From the NCBI RefSeq assembly GCF_000802235.1, contig NZ_JTDL01000141.1:62001-126000 (forward strand): a stretch of 64,000 bases of DNA, given 5' to 3'. This document shows, piece after piece, positions 1 through 9,310 of the stretch. The notes under the pieces were generated by a model. That model searched no databases. It saw only the letters and a list, made by a program, of their open reading frames with translations, and was not told the origin of the DNA. The position numbers were made by a program, and so were the translations under genes. Each line of letters opens with the position of its first letter. Position 1 is the first letter of the stretch. Source of the stretch: Sinomonas humi (lineage in GTDB: Bacteria; Actinomycetota; Actinomycetes; Actinomycetales; Micrococcaceae).

Positions 1-1269
<1,269 letters not shown>

Positions 1270-2115
1270 ATGCCCGAGCCGCACAGGGAAGACGCCATCG
1301 GGGCCGGGCACGGTTCCGGTCCCGTGGTGTTCTTCCTCTCCGACAGCACCGGCATCACCGCCGAGACCCTGGGCAACACCCTGCTGACCCAGTTCCCCGG
1401 CCACGCCTTCGAACGGCACACCATCCCGTTCATCACCACGGAGGAGGAAGCCGCCCGGGTGGTGGGGGCCGTCGACCGTGCCGCCGCGGGGGGCTCCCGG
1501 CCGATCGTCTTCTCCACAGCGGTGAACCCGGCAATCCGCTCCATCCTCTCCCGTTGCAACGGGCACTTCATGGACCTGCTCGGCGCCCACGTCGCCCAGC
1601 TCGAGCACGCCCTCGGCACCCCTGCGAGCGGGGAACCGGGCAAGGCGCACGGCCTCGGCGACGCCGTCCGCTACCAGTTGCGCATGATGGCCGTCGAATA
1701 CGCCATCGAGCACGACGACGGGCAGTCCATCCGCGCCCTGGAACGGGCAGAGCTGATCCTGATCGCTCCCTCACGCTGCGGCAAGACCCCCACGACCATG
1801 TACCTGGCGCTCCAGCACGGCATCCTGGCCGCCAACTTCCCGCTCGTCGACGAAGACTTCACCAGCCGGTCGCTGCCCGAGCCGCTGCGCCCCTTCGCCG
1901 GCAAGTGCTTCGGGCTGACCTCCCAGCCGCTGCGGCTGAGCCAGATCCGCCAGGAGCGCCGACCGGAGAGCACCTACGCCTCCCTCGCCCAGTGCACCTG
2001 GGAGCTGCGCAACGCCGAGGAGATGTACATCTCCAACCGGATCCCCTACGTGAACTCCGCCTCCATGTCAGTCGAGGAAATCTCCGCCACCATCCTCCAG
2101 AAGATGGAGGCTTAG
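1270..2115 (+). CDS. ppsR: PEP synthase regulatory protein (bifunctional kinase/pyrophosphorylase, DUF299)
   Basis: This protein switches PEP synthase off by ADP-dependent phosphorylation of its regulatory threonine and on again by phosphate-dependent dephosphorylation. The 281-residue product has the N-terminal FFLSDSTGITAET segment, the P-loop-like APSRCGKTPTTMYLA near residues 165-180, and the conserved C-terminal RPESTYAS and SVEEISATI blocks of the PSRP family. Its ATG follows the ppsA stop with no gap, so translation is probably coupled. The target enzyme being directly upstream supports the assignment. Confidence 0.95.
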   Translation: MPEPHREDAIGAGHGSGPVVFFLSDSTGITAETLGNTLLTQFPGHAFERHTIPFITTEEEAARVVGAVDRAAAGGSRPIVFSTAVNPAIRSILSRCNGHFMDLLGAHVAQLEHALGTPASGEPGKAHGLGDAVRYQLRMMAVEYAIEHDDGQSIRALERAELILIAPSRCGKTPTTMYLALQHGILAANFPLVDEDFTSRSLPEPLRPFAGKCFGLTSQPLRLSQIRQERRPESTYASLAQCTWELRNAEEMYISNRIPYVNSASMSVEEISATILQKMEA

Positions 2116-2213
2116 GGAGTGAGTGCAAAGTGAGGAGCAGTGAAAGGGCCGCCCGGATTACTTGACGTAGGGCTCGTGTCGAACGCATCCGCCCTCTGAA
2201 ACCCTTCAGCGTG

Positions 2214-2227
2214 TAGCCAGCTGGCTA
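2214..2227. repeat. Perfect 14-bp palindrome downstream of ppsR
   Basis: TAGCCAGCTGGCTA is a perfect palindrome without a loop, in the short gap between ppsR and the decayed TetR gene. It could be a dimeric repressor site, but no intact gene starts next to it. It lacks the loop and T-tract of a terminator. Confidence 0.35.
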
Positions 2228-2281
2228 TGGGGCTTCATCGCACGACAACATTTGAAGCTTTTGTTCTGCGTGACGGCGGCT

Positions 2282-2923
2282 CTAGGCGGCTTTGCAAGGA
2301 ACTTCCCGCTCCCGTAAGCAGCGCAGCTCCGGTGTCAATATCTGTTTGACCGCCTGCCGGGCAAAGTCCTCAGTGAGCTGTTCGGTAAGGTGGGGGAGCA
2401 GCAGGCGGGTGTAGCACGCGCCCCAAATCAGGTCGACGAGTACGCGGATATTGGCTTCCGGCTTGATCTGCCCGCGCTGCTTTGGTGTGACGAGGAACCC
2501 GAAGGCTTCGCGGCGTCGCGGGCCGAAGTAATGCTGTTCGAACTGGGCTGCGGGCTCTGCGTCCGTCTGGGCGGCGCCGACAAGCTGAGCGAACGGCTGC
2601 GGGTGGCTTCCGGCTCACGAAACGAACGAACGCTACAAGCATGCGCCCCAAATTCACGTCGATCTGCCCGGTGTCGCGGGCAGCCGGTACATCTCTGACC
2701 GCGTGCAAGTATGCATCGAGGGCGAGCGTGCGGCGTGAGGGCCAATGCCTGAACGGCCTAGTGGGGCTGACGCCTGCGGCGCGGTCTCCTTCTCCATGGT
2801 GAAACCGCCAAATCCGTCCGACAGGAGCACCTTCGCAGCAGCGTCGAGGACATCGGATCGGACCTCAGTGATCGGGCGACGGCCCCTCCCGTGACATCGC
2901 CGGATGTGCTCATACGAGCTCAT
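2282..2923 (-). pseudogene. TetR-family regulator, broken by two frameshifts
   Basis: Read across three frames the minus strand gives a TetR protein. The HTH start (RSDVLDAAAKVLLSDGFGGFTMEK) is in one frame. AAGVSPTRPFRHWPSRRTL and ALDAYLHAVRDVPA are in a second. The ligand domain (QPFAQLVGAAQTDAEPAAQ, then FEQHYFGPRRREAFGFL, then ACYTRLLLPHLTEQL) returns to the first frame and ends at a TAG at 2284-2282. One shift lies near 2785 inside the DNA-binding helix region, the second near 2615. No frame encodes an intact repressor. It sits divergent to the FUSC exporter, the usual layout for a TetR-controlled efflux gene, so that exporter may now be unregulated. Two sequencing errors are the alternative. 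Confidence 0.85.
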
Positions 2924-3026
2924 TCGCCTCTTGACGTGGCCAGAGGGAGCAGAGACAAAAGCTAATATAATATATGTAAGAACCGTCCACTTTATAGGCT
3001 GCACACCAGCCCGGCTGAGGAGTTGT
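2924..3026 (+). promoter_or_regulatory. AT-rich divergent promoter/operator region
   Basis: Between the broken tetR and the FUSC gene lies an island, AT-rich for this genome, around 2961-2976 containing TATAAT at 2966-2971, with TTGACG at 2931-2936. The 29-bp gap between these boxes is too long for one promoter, so they may belong to different or divergent start sites. A ribosome site GAGGAG at 3017-3022 precedes the GTG at 3027. Confidence 0.4.
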
Positions 3027-4670
3027 GTGTCATTGCGCCTGTCGTCGTGGCGGAAAGCGGGCTCGGTCGCAGGAGCGTTCTTCGCACCGCGGCACGTCAC
3101 GGGGACGATCACGCCGAATCTGATCTCTGCGGGCATTTCGACAGCGACGGTTCTGGTTTGCTGTCTGATGTTCTCCCCGCAGCTGGGACTGATCTCGATG
3201 CTCGGCGCGATGACTACTTTCTGGGAGGCGGACCGCCCGCTCTGGGCGCGGGTGCGGAACAGCCTTCTGGTGTCGGGCTCGCTGACCTTGGCGATGGCGG
3301 CCGGGGTGCTTGTCGCTCCGTACGGGTGGGCCCTCGTGCCGTTCAGCGCTCTGGTTATTCTTGTCGCAAGCGTGATCTACCATGCCTTTTTGCTCACCCG
3401 CGGGCCTAGCCCGGTGATGGTGATCTATTCCGCTGTGATCGGTGCGTTCTTCGGCGCCGACGCCCAACTGGGTTGGAGGATCGTGGGAGTCACGCTCGTC
3501 GCCTCGTTGCTGACGTCCGTGTTCCTCCTCGTTCCCCTCGTCTTCTCGCCGCACGCACCTGAGCGACGCGCGCTCGCCCACGCACGCATAGCGGTAGGGA
3601 CTTACCGCGGCCTACGGGGCAACGGAGGCGGCGGCGAAGCGCAACGGTTGGCACGCGATGCCGCATGCCAGGCAGTAAATAACGCATGGTTGACCCTCCA
3701 TTCCGCGTGGCCGGCGAACCGCGGCCTCCGACATCGAGAACTGGTCGAAGATCTGGCCAGCATCCAGCGTGGACTCGCGCGGGCGATCTTGAAAGCTCAG
3801 GGTGATGCGAGAGACCTGCCCGAGCTTTCCACGCCGGCGCCTGCGTGGGGCGGAAGACCCGGATGGCGGTACTTGCTGGGTCACGCGCTTCGCGCTGGCT
3901 CTGTCGAATGGTTCACGAGTTGGCGGATGGCGGTCGCCGCAGGCATGGCGGGTCTGATCAGCGAGGCGGTGGGCATCGGCCGCCCTTACTGGGCGTTGAT
4001 GGCCGCGACGATCGTGATCAACCAGTGGACAGATAGGGTCGCTGCGACGCGCAAGGCTGCGCATCGTACTGTGGGGACCCTTCTCGGCGTGGGCGTTGTA
4101 TGGGTGGTATCCGCGGCCCATCCCTCACCGTGGTCGTCCGCGGCAGTCGTTGTCATATGCATGGTCGGCCAGTATCTGCTCCTGCCCCTGAACTATGCGC
4201 TCGCGCTGATCGCCATCACCCCAATGGCGCTGCTGACAGTCGCGGCCGCAGCTCCAGGAGGCAGCGTCACCCCGCTCCTCGCCGAACGCGCCATCGACAC
4301 TGTCATCGGCGCACTGAGCGCCGTAGCAGTTACCTGGGCGACTAGCTGGGTGTTCCCCCGTCGGCTTGTCCACTCGCAGTCCTACCGCGCCGCGGAAGCC
4401 GTGGCGGCAGTCGAACGTGCAGACGAAGGCGGAACGCCGCTTTCCTCTGAGAGTCGTCGCCTTCGAACGCAGCTGCAGTACGAACTGACCCACCACTTGA
4501 ACATCCTCAGCCGCGCAGTGGCCGACGACCCCCGCCTTGCCGATCTGGCATCGGCGGAGCATGCGGTGGCCGACCGCGGCTACGGCGCTCTAGCGCGTGC
4601 CTGGACCATCGGAGCAAGCGGGCCTGACCCGCTCAAGGGCGGGGTGTGGCCCATCGGTAGTCGGGACTAG
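3027..4670 (+). CDS. FUSC-type / aromatic-acid exporter family membrane protein
   Basis: The 547-residue product has two blocks of hydrophobic helices (about residues 30-170 and 320-480) separated and followed by soluble helical stretches, the architecture of FUSC/ArAE efflux proteins such as YccS and AaeB. The second block carries GRPYWALMAATIVINQW followed by ATRKAAHRTVGTLLGV, matching the FUSC signature of an aromatic-rich helix followed by RxxGTxxG. The reading frame is open from 2904, but that start would lie inside the promoter and overlap the divergent tetR. GTG 3027 with GAGGAG upstream is preferred. Such proteins export organic acids or small aromatics; the substrate cannot be told from sequence. 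Confidence 0.75.
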   Translation: MSLRLSSWRKAGSVAGAFFAPRHVTGTITPNLISAGISTATVLVCCLMFSPQLGLISMLGAMTTFWEADRPLWARVRNSLLVSGSLTLAMAAGVLVAPYGWALVPFSALVILVASVIYHAFLLTRGPSPVMVIYSAVIGAFFGADAQLGWRIVGVTLVASLLTSVFLLVPLVFSPHAPERRALAHARIAVGTYRGLRGNGGGGEAQRLARDAACQAVNNAWLTLHSAWPANRGLRHRELVEDLASIQRGLARAILKAQGDARDLPELSTPAPAWGGRPGWRYLLGHALRAGSVEWFTSWRMAVAAGMAGLISEAVGIGRPYWALMAATIVINQWTDRVAATRKAAHRTVGTLLGVGVVWVVSAAHPSPWSSAAVVVICMVGQYLLLPLNYALALIAITPMALLTVAAAAPGGSVTPLLAERAIDTVIGALSAVAVTWATSWVFPRRLVHSQSYRAAEAVAAVERADEGGTPLSSESRRLRTQLQYELTHHLNILSRAVADDPRLADLASAEHAVADRGYGALARAWTIGASGPDPLKGGVWPIGSRD

Positions 4671-4674
4671 CCAG

Positions 4675-4983
4675 ATGCTCTTCGCAGGGCAAGTGCGGCA
4701 AGTCCTCTTCGACGGCCGGGAGCTGCCCGGGGAGCCGACGGCGGGGCCACTGCACGCCGTGGACTTCTCGGGCGCGGTGTTCGCCGATGTCGAGTTCAGC
4801 GGCTACCGGCTGGACAACGTGCTCCTGCCTGAGGGGACACGCGCCGTCCAGCACTGGACCCGCGGTGGCCGGCGCGCGCTCGAACTGCTCGCCTACGATC
4901 AGAACCCGAAGGCCAGGATGCTGGCCGGGGAGCTCCGCACGCCCCCCGCGGGTACGCCGTTCGTGCGGGGACGGTCGGACTGA
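4675..4983 (+). CDS. Small protein with pentapeptide-like stretch, unknown function
   Basis: This 102-residue ORF begins four bases after the FUSC stop. Its middle (DFSGAVFADVEFSGYRLDNV) has the A/DxxF spacing of pentapeptide-repeat proteins, but only three or four units are present, well below a typical quadrilateral helix. No signal peptide or catalytic motif is visible. It may be the end of a larger gene that was lost, or a small gene co-transcribed with the exporter. Coding potential is moderate. Confidence 0.4.
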   Translation: MLFAGQVRQVLFDGRELPGEPTAGPLHAVDFSGAVFADVEFSGYRLDNVLLPEGTRAVQHWTRGGRRALELLAYDQNPKARMLAGELRTPPAGTPFVRGRSD

Positions 4984-5130
4984 GGGCTCGAGTAGTGGCG
5001 GACCCTCGCTCTTTGCTCGCGACCGTTTGCCGGCCCGTGACCCGCCACACATGGGATGAGCCACGAAGGACCGGCGTGGGAACCGGCCGCGAAAACTGTG
5101 GCCACCGCACCAGCGGCGAAGGCAGCAAGA

Positions 5131-5526
5131 ATGGCTACAGGCTCGGACGACCTCTTCGCCCACTACTCAGAGATCGACGCGCGCGGCTTCCGCTTTCTGG
5201 AGGAGGGCCAGAAGGTCGAGTACGAGGTCGGCCAGGGCCAGAAGGGCTCGCAGGCCCAGAAGATCCGCCCCTCTGACCCGGGATCCCGGGCCGCATTCCG
5301 GCAATCGCGGAAGGCCGGGGAGCGTGGGCTGGCGGGCCATTGGGCGGTAGGGCGGCGCGGACGAGGGCCGAGCCCGCGGACGATGGGTGCTTCCGGGATG
5401 CCGACGGCGATCCGCTCCTGCGCGCCGCCGCGTGGGACGGGGCTGACCCAATTGTGCAGACGCCGCCTGCACGCATTGACCCCCTTGCCCTCTGCCCTGC
5501 GCGATCATGACTGGTTACCGCCGTAG
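5131..5526 (+). pseudogene. Cold-shock protein remnant with internal deletion of the RNA-binding core
   Basis: The frame starts MATGSDDLFAHYSEI and continues LEEGQKVEYEVGQGQKG and QAQKIRP, which is the second half of a CspA-type cold-shock domain. The N-terminal part that should follow MATG, the TVKWFNxxKGFGFI strand pair with RNP1, is missing. The join falls at a GGC, which fits a deletion of about 60 bases between short GGC repeats that kept the frame. The normal stop after IRPx is also gone, and the frame runs on through non-homologous sequence to 5526. The product could not bind RNA as CspA does. Confidence 0.75.
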
Positions 5527-5649
5527 GCACGGTATTTGACGAACCAGTAAGTAAGCTCTGTAGGATGGCCTGGCATGTCAACGAAGACTGATCACCCCTA
5601 GACGGGCCTCATCAATGGGGCGGGCAGAGGGCCGACGACGGAGGAAACG
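5272..5649. other. Gap between cold-shock remnant and phosphoesterase
   Basis: The open frame that runs on from the remnant to 5526 shows no recognisable domain. The last 120 bases look like a promoter region for the phosphoesterase. Nothing else was found: no RNA gene and no repeat longer than a few bases. Confidence 0.5.
5536..5566 (+). promoter_or_regulatory. Possible promoter of the phosphoesterase gene
   Basis: TTGACG at 5536-5541 and TAGGAT at 5561-5566 resemble actinobacterial -35 and -10 boxes. The 19-bp spacer is slightly long. A GGAGGAAAC ribosome site follows just before the ATG at 5650. Confidence 0.4.
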
Positions 5650-7002
5650 ATGCTGCGCCTTCCACGACTTTCACTCGCCGCCATAGGGGCGGCCATCACC
5701 TTGGTCACCGCGGCGGGTATCTCTAGCGCCTCCCCGGGGAGCGGAGCGAGCGCGCCAGTGCCGCCCGGCGCGATCAAGCACGTGCTCGTGATCGACCTCG
5801 AGAACGAGGACTACGCCTCGTCCTTCGGCCCCGATTCCCCCGCCACATACCTCAACGAAGTCCTGGTGCCCCAGGGGCAGCTGCTGACGAACTACTACGC
5901 GACGGGCCACTTCAGCACCGACAACTACCTCGCCCAGATCTCCGGCCAGGCCCCGAATACGGTCTCTGGGAACGACTGCATCACGAATCCGACGACGTTG
6001 GCCTCGACCTACACCGATGTCACCCCGGGCACACCCAATCCCGACCAGGCCAAGTACCCCGGCCAGGTCGACGGCAGCGGTTGCGTCTACCCCTCCGCCG
6101 TCCAGACGATCGGAAACCAGCTCGACGCACTGCCCCGCGCCCAGAACAGCTCAGGTATGGCGTGGCGCCAGTACGCAGAGGACATGGGCAACGACCCGGC
6201 CCGGGACTACGGCACCCCGGATCCGCTCGGCGGGACCGACTGCGCCCACCCCGCCGCCGACGGGACCTTCCCCAACAAGGCGACCACGACGGACCAGTAC
6301 GCGATCCGCCATGTGCCCTTCCTCTTCTTCCACTCCGTGACCGACAACGCCTCCTACTGCGCCCAGCACGTCGTACCCTCTGGGACGGTCACGGCTGGGC
6401 CCCAGGGAGACGTCTTCACCGGACACCTCGCCGCCGACCTCGCCCAGGAGCGCACCACCCCGGCCTTCGCGATGGTCACGCCTAACACTTGCAACGACGG
6501 CCACGACGCGACCTGTGTGGGCACCAATGCCGAGGGCACCCACGCCGGGGGTCTCGTCGGGGCGGACCTGTGGCTCAAGCACTGGATGCCGCTCATCCTG
6601 AACTCCCCAGCCTACCGCCACGGCCAGATGCTCGTCGTCGTGACCTTCGACGAGGCCAGCACGTCCGACACCTCCGCCTGCTGCAACGAACAGCCCGGCC
6701 CGGACAGCGCCAACCCCGGCTACCCGCCCCTTGCGACAGCATTCGGGATTCTTCCCGCCCCCACCGGTCCCGGCCAATACCCAGGCGGCGGCCGAGTGGG
6801 CGCGGTGCTCCTTAATTCGAAGTGGATTACCCCCGGGAGCACCAACGCCACGCCCTACAACCACTACTCTGCCCTGCGCAGCTATGAGGATCTCCTGGGC
6901 ATCACGACCGGAGGATCCGACGGCAAGGGCCACCTCGGCTTCGCTGGCCAGCCCGGACTCGCAGCCTTCGGCGCGGATGTATTCACCAAGCCCAAGCCCT
7001 AG
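5650..7002 (+). CDS. Secreted phosphoesterase / acid phosphatase (AcpA-like, alkaline phosphatase superfamily)
   Basis: The first 28 or so residues form a Sec signal peptide (LSLAAIGAAITLVTAAG, then SSASPG). The mature domain opens with HVLVIDLENEDYASSFGP and HFSTDNYLAQISGQAPN, the metal/nucleophile region of the phosphoesterase family that includes acid phosphatases and phospholipase-C-like enzymes. Later landmarks are AFAMVTPNTCNDGHD, DLWLKHWMPLIL and VVVTFDEAS. At 450 residues it is complete. A GGAGG ribosome site fixes the ATG. It likely releases phosphate from esters outside the cell. The exact substrate is unknown, and no phosphate-regulon partner lies beside it. Confidence 0.82.
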   Translation: MLRLPRLSLAAIGAAITLVTAAGISSASPGSGASAPVPPGAIKHVLVIDLENEDYASSFGPDSPATYLNEVLVPQGQLLTNYYATGHFSTDNYLAQISGQAPNTVSGNDCITNPTTLASTYTDVTPGTPNPDQAKYPGQVDGSGCVYPSAVQTIGNQLDALPRAQNSSGMAWRQYAEDMGNDPARDYGTPDPLGGTDCAHPAADGTFPNKATTTDQYAIRHVPFLFFHSVTDNASYCAQHVVPSGTVTAGPQGDVFTGHLAADLAQERTTPAFAMVTPNTCNDGHDATCVGTNAEGTHAGGLVGADLWLKHWMPLILNSPAYRHGQMLVVVTFDEASTSDTSACCNEQPGPDSANPGYPPLATAFGILPAPTGPGQYPGGGRVGAVLLNSKWITPGSTNATPYNHYSALRSYEDLLGITTGGSDGKGHLGFAGQPGLAAFGADVFTKPKP

Positions 7003-7435
7003 CAGACCGCGCCTGCACCGCTCGTCCCAGCCTGCACCTGGCCACTGGTCCCCTGAGGCATGCTCGAGCCGGTCCGCCGGGTCCTTCGGGGCGTACTCGA
7101 GCCGCAGCAGCTCCACCCGCTTCCGGAACCAGGACTCCGAGCCGTCTGGGCCCCCGGCTCCTCCGGGGCGGATATAGCCGGAAGTCAAGACAAAGTCGTG
7201 GCTTGAGCCAGTTCCAGCGGTCGAAGGCGCGGCTTCACGCACGCCCCTGAAACGTGGCGGTCGAGTCCAGCGTCGTCGGCTAAGGGCCTGGCTTGAAGGT
7301 ACGCAAGTCGAGCAGATCGCGGACAGTGAGGCCGCGGTGTACACGATTCTCGCTGCCTCTTGCCGCGTACGCCCACGGTTCTAGTCGAGGACGGCTTTCG
7401 TCTTCCCTGGCCTGCTCGCGCCTAGAGGGCCCGGG
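7003..7435. other. Gap between convergent phosphoesterase and NmrA-like genes
   Basis: No convincing gene. The minus strand at about 7010-7185 reads GSESWFRKRVELLRLEYAP and neighbouring residues with plausible protein character, but it has no start, extends into the phosphoesterase antisense, and was not recognised. It may be the relic of a lost gene. Confidence 0.35.
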
Positions 7436-8320
7436 CTACCCGGCGACCTGGTGTCCGAGGCTCATGATGAACCGGCGGACCGCGTCCTCGGCCGTAGGAA
7501 CCCCGAAGACTTCTTCCTGGCGGCTGGTGTCTGCCACGTAGCGGCCCGTCTCGAACCAGTCGAACATCGCGGCCATGTCCTGGGGGACCCGGCTGGCCCC
7601 AGGGCTGGCGTCGCTCGGTCTCGGCGCCACCTGGATCTTCCGGCCGAGGAGACGGGAAGAAATGTCCGCGATGTCCTGCATGCTCACCGGGCGGTCCCAG
7701 CCGATGTCGATTCGTTCCCCCGCAGGGATGTCCGCGTCGACGGCGGCTGCTAGGTAGGCAGCGAGGTCGGCAGTGAGAACGAAGGTGAGCCGCACGTCGG
7801 GGGAGCCCATCCATGAAAGCGAGCCTTGCGCGAAGGGGTCCCCGCCGAACCTCGTGACCTGGTCCAGAAAAGCCCCCGGACGCAGAGCCACGAAGGGGAC
7901 CTCCTTTTCCTCAAGGCGGTCCTCCACGAGCTTCTTGTGCCAGAAGTGCGGAATCTGAGGTGTCTGATCGCACGTGAGAATGCTCGTGAGGACGAACCTG
8001 CGGACGCCGGCGCGTGCCGCCGCATCGACGAGATTGCTGTTTCCAACGGTATCGATGTCCGAGGTGTCGCCCTCGCTGTGGTGGGTGTAGCCGGCCGCCG
8101 TCGTCACCACGGCGTCGACTCCCTCGAAGGCGCGCACAAGTGAGTCCATGTCCATCATGTCCCCGCCCACAAGCTCCACTCCTGCCGCCGCCAGTCGGGA
8201 CGCGTTGGACGTGGGGCGCACGAGGGCTCGGACCTGCTTCCCACGGTCGAGCAGGGCCGTGACCACCTGGCTACCGAGATGACCGGTACCGCCGACAACC
8301 AGCACGATGGATGTGTCCAC
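7436..8320 (-). CDS. NmrA-like NAD(P)-binding oxidoreductase
   Basis: A 294-residue atypical short-chain dehydrogenase. The Rossmann glycine motif VVGGTGHLGSQV lies at residues 7-18, with an arginine-rich RALVRPTSNASRL after the second strand suggesting NADP preference. RRFVLTSIL and FVALRPGAFLD are typical of NmrA/YcfA-type proteins, which lack the usual YxxxK catalytic pair. It ends convergently with the phosphoesterase. The family covers quinone reductases, isoflavone-reductase-like enzymes and redox sensors, so no specific reaction is assigned. Confidence 0.82.
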   Translation of the reverse strand: MDTSIVLVVGGTGHLGSQVVTALLDRGKQVRALVRPTSNASRLAAAGVELVGGDMMDMDSLVRAFEGVDAVVTTAAGYTHHSEGDTSDIDTVGNSNLVDAAARAGVRRFVLTSILTCDQTPQIPHFWHKKLVEDRLEEKEVPFVALRPGAFLDQVTRFGGDPFAQGSLSWMGSPDVRLTFVLTADLAAYLAAAVDADIPAGERIDIGWDRPVSMQDIADISSRLLGRKIQVAPRPSDASPGASRVPQDMAAMFDWFETGRYVADTSRQEEVFGVPTAEDAVRRFIMSLGHQVAG

Positions 8321-8478
8321 GCTTCGACTCCTTGCCTATCCGCTCGTCAGAGGTGGGGCTGAACCCCGACTGAGCGGGGCCCCACGGCTCGCGTTATGGC
8401 GAGCATGCTAGGCACCGGAAGCATCGTGCGCCAGTGGCGCGAGGCTCCCGCACCGGCAAGCCTCTGGCGCCTATCTTG

Positions 8479-8616
8479 ATGAGCATGGACATCAGCGAGG
8501 CTCCCCAGGTGCTCGAAGGGCAGACCTCGATCGAGGATCTGCTGGGCGAGCCGACGCCCCGCGGGGTCGATGCACCTCCGCTGCAGGGCTGCCTGCCGGG
8601 CCTCGAGGACGTGTGA
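8479..8616 (+). CDS. Possible small acidic protein, 45 residues
   Basis: A short frame beginning MSMDISEAPQVLEGQTSIED and ending GCLPGLEDV. It is acidic and looks protein-like, unlike the arginine-rich shadows around it, and occupies an otherwise empty gap between two minus-strand genes. The frame is open upstream to 8434. No clear ribosome site and no known family; it could be a real small ORF or chance. Confidence 0.3.
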   Translation: MSMDISEAPQVLEGQTSIEDLLGEPTPRGVDAPPLQGCLPGLEDV

Positions 8617-8629
8617 GGGCCGAGGCGCC

Positions 8630-8923
8630 TCACGCCTCGCAATCTGCGCAGAACGCTGCGTCGCCGTCCACTCTGGCTATCTGCGAACGGTGGCGGACCA
8701 GGAAGCAGGACTGGCAGACGAACTCGTCCTCGCCCTGCGGCACGAGCCGCACGGTGAGCTCTGCATCCACCAGCTCCCCGCCCGGGACACCGTCCCCCTC
8801 CTCGTCGCCGTCGAGGTCCCGGACGACACTGCGCGGATCAGGGGCGCTCGCGGACTTGACCGCCTCGAGGGAGTCCTCTTGGGACTCCCGGACATCCGGG
8901 CGTAGCTCGTCGTAGTCAGCCAC
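8630..8923 (-). CDS. DUF4193 family protein
   Basis: The 97-residue product begins MADYDELR and ends with ELTVRLVPQGEDEFVCQSC and FLVRHRSQIARV and a CADCE pair. This matches the actinobacterial DUF4193 family: an acidic N-terminal half followed by a C-terminal two-Cys-pair zinc knuckle. The function of the family is unknown. It is a single gene, with the next minus-strand gene starting upstream at 9231. Confidence 0.88.
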   Translation of the reverse strand: MADYDELRPDVRESQEDSLEAVKSASAPDPRSVVRDLDGDEEGDGVPGGELVDAELTVRLVPQGEDEFVCQSCFLVRHRSQIARVDGDAAFCADCEA

Positions 8924-9000
8924 GTGGTCTTCTCCTTAGTTGCATTGGGGAGTGCGAACCAGCAACCGTACACCACTGGCTGTCGAGGCGCCTTGGCCGC

Positions 9001-9231
9001 TCAATGCTCTTTCGGAACGGGTTCCAGCCAAGACCACGCGCCACAGTTGGGGCAACGCCCGAACTTTTTCCCCATGCTGTGCGGCGCAACCGCCGCGGCG
9101 GCTGGGGTCAGCGCGAACGTCGCGTCGCACCGCCGGCAGTGATAGTCGAACATGCTCGTCAGCTTGCGCTGGATCGCGTAGGAGACGGCGAAAGCCAGGA
9201 CGACGACGGCTATGATCACGAGCGGCTTCAC
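9001..9231 (-). CDS. Small membrane-anchored zinc-ribbon protein
   Basis: A 76-residue protein. Residues 3-20 (PLVIIAVVVLAFAVSYAI) form one transmembrane helix, followed by a cytoplasmic or exposed zinc ribbon with CRRC near residue 32 and CPNC near residue 60. This layout occurs in uncharacterised actinobacterial proteins. It stands divergent to fliM, with 79 bases between the starts, but nothing ties it to motility. Confidence 0.65.
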   Translation of the reverse strand: MKPLVIIAVVVLAFAVSYAIQRKLTSMFDYHCRRCDATFALTPAAAAVAPHSMGKKFGRCPNCGAWSWLEPVPKEH

Positions 9232-9310
9232 GGTCCCAGTATGCAGGGGGCGAATCTGAATTCGTCCGCGTCTCCTTACCTCCCGCGGGCCCCTGCCGAT
9301 AGTCGCCCCC

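Noticed and set aside
7010-7344. Minus-strand frame with protein-like segment ESWFRKRVELLRLEYAP
   Set aside because: Continues as antisense of the phosphoesterase, lacks a start with ribosome site and was not recognised; kept only as a note on the gap.
8394-8642. Minus-strand 82-codon ORF opposite the small acidic ORF
   Set aside because: Arg/Ser-rich, no ribosome site, overlaps a better frame.
9295-9302. GCCGATAG close to the sigma-28 -10 consensus upstream of fliM
   Set aside because: No TAAA-type -35 at the right distance and only 8 bases before the start codon; probably chance.
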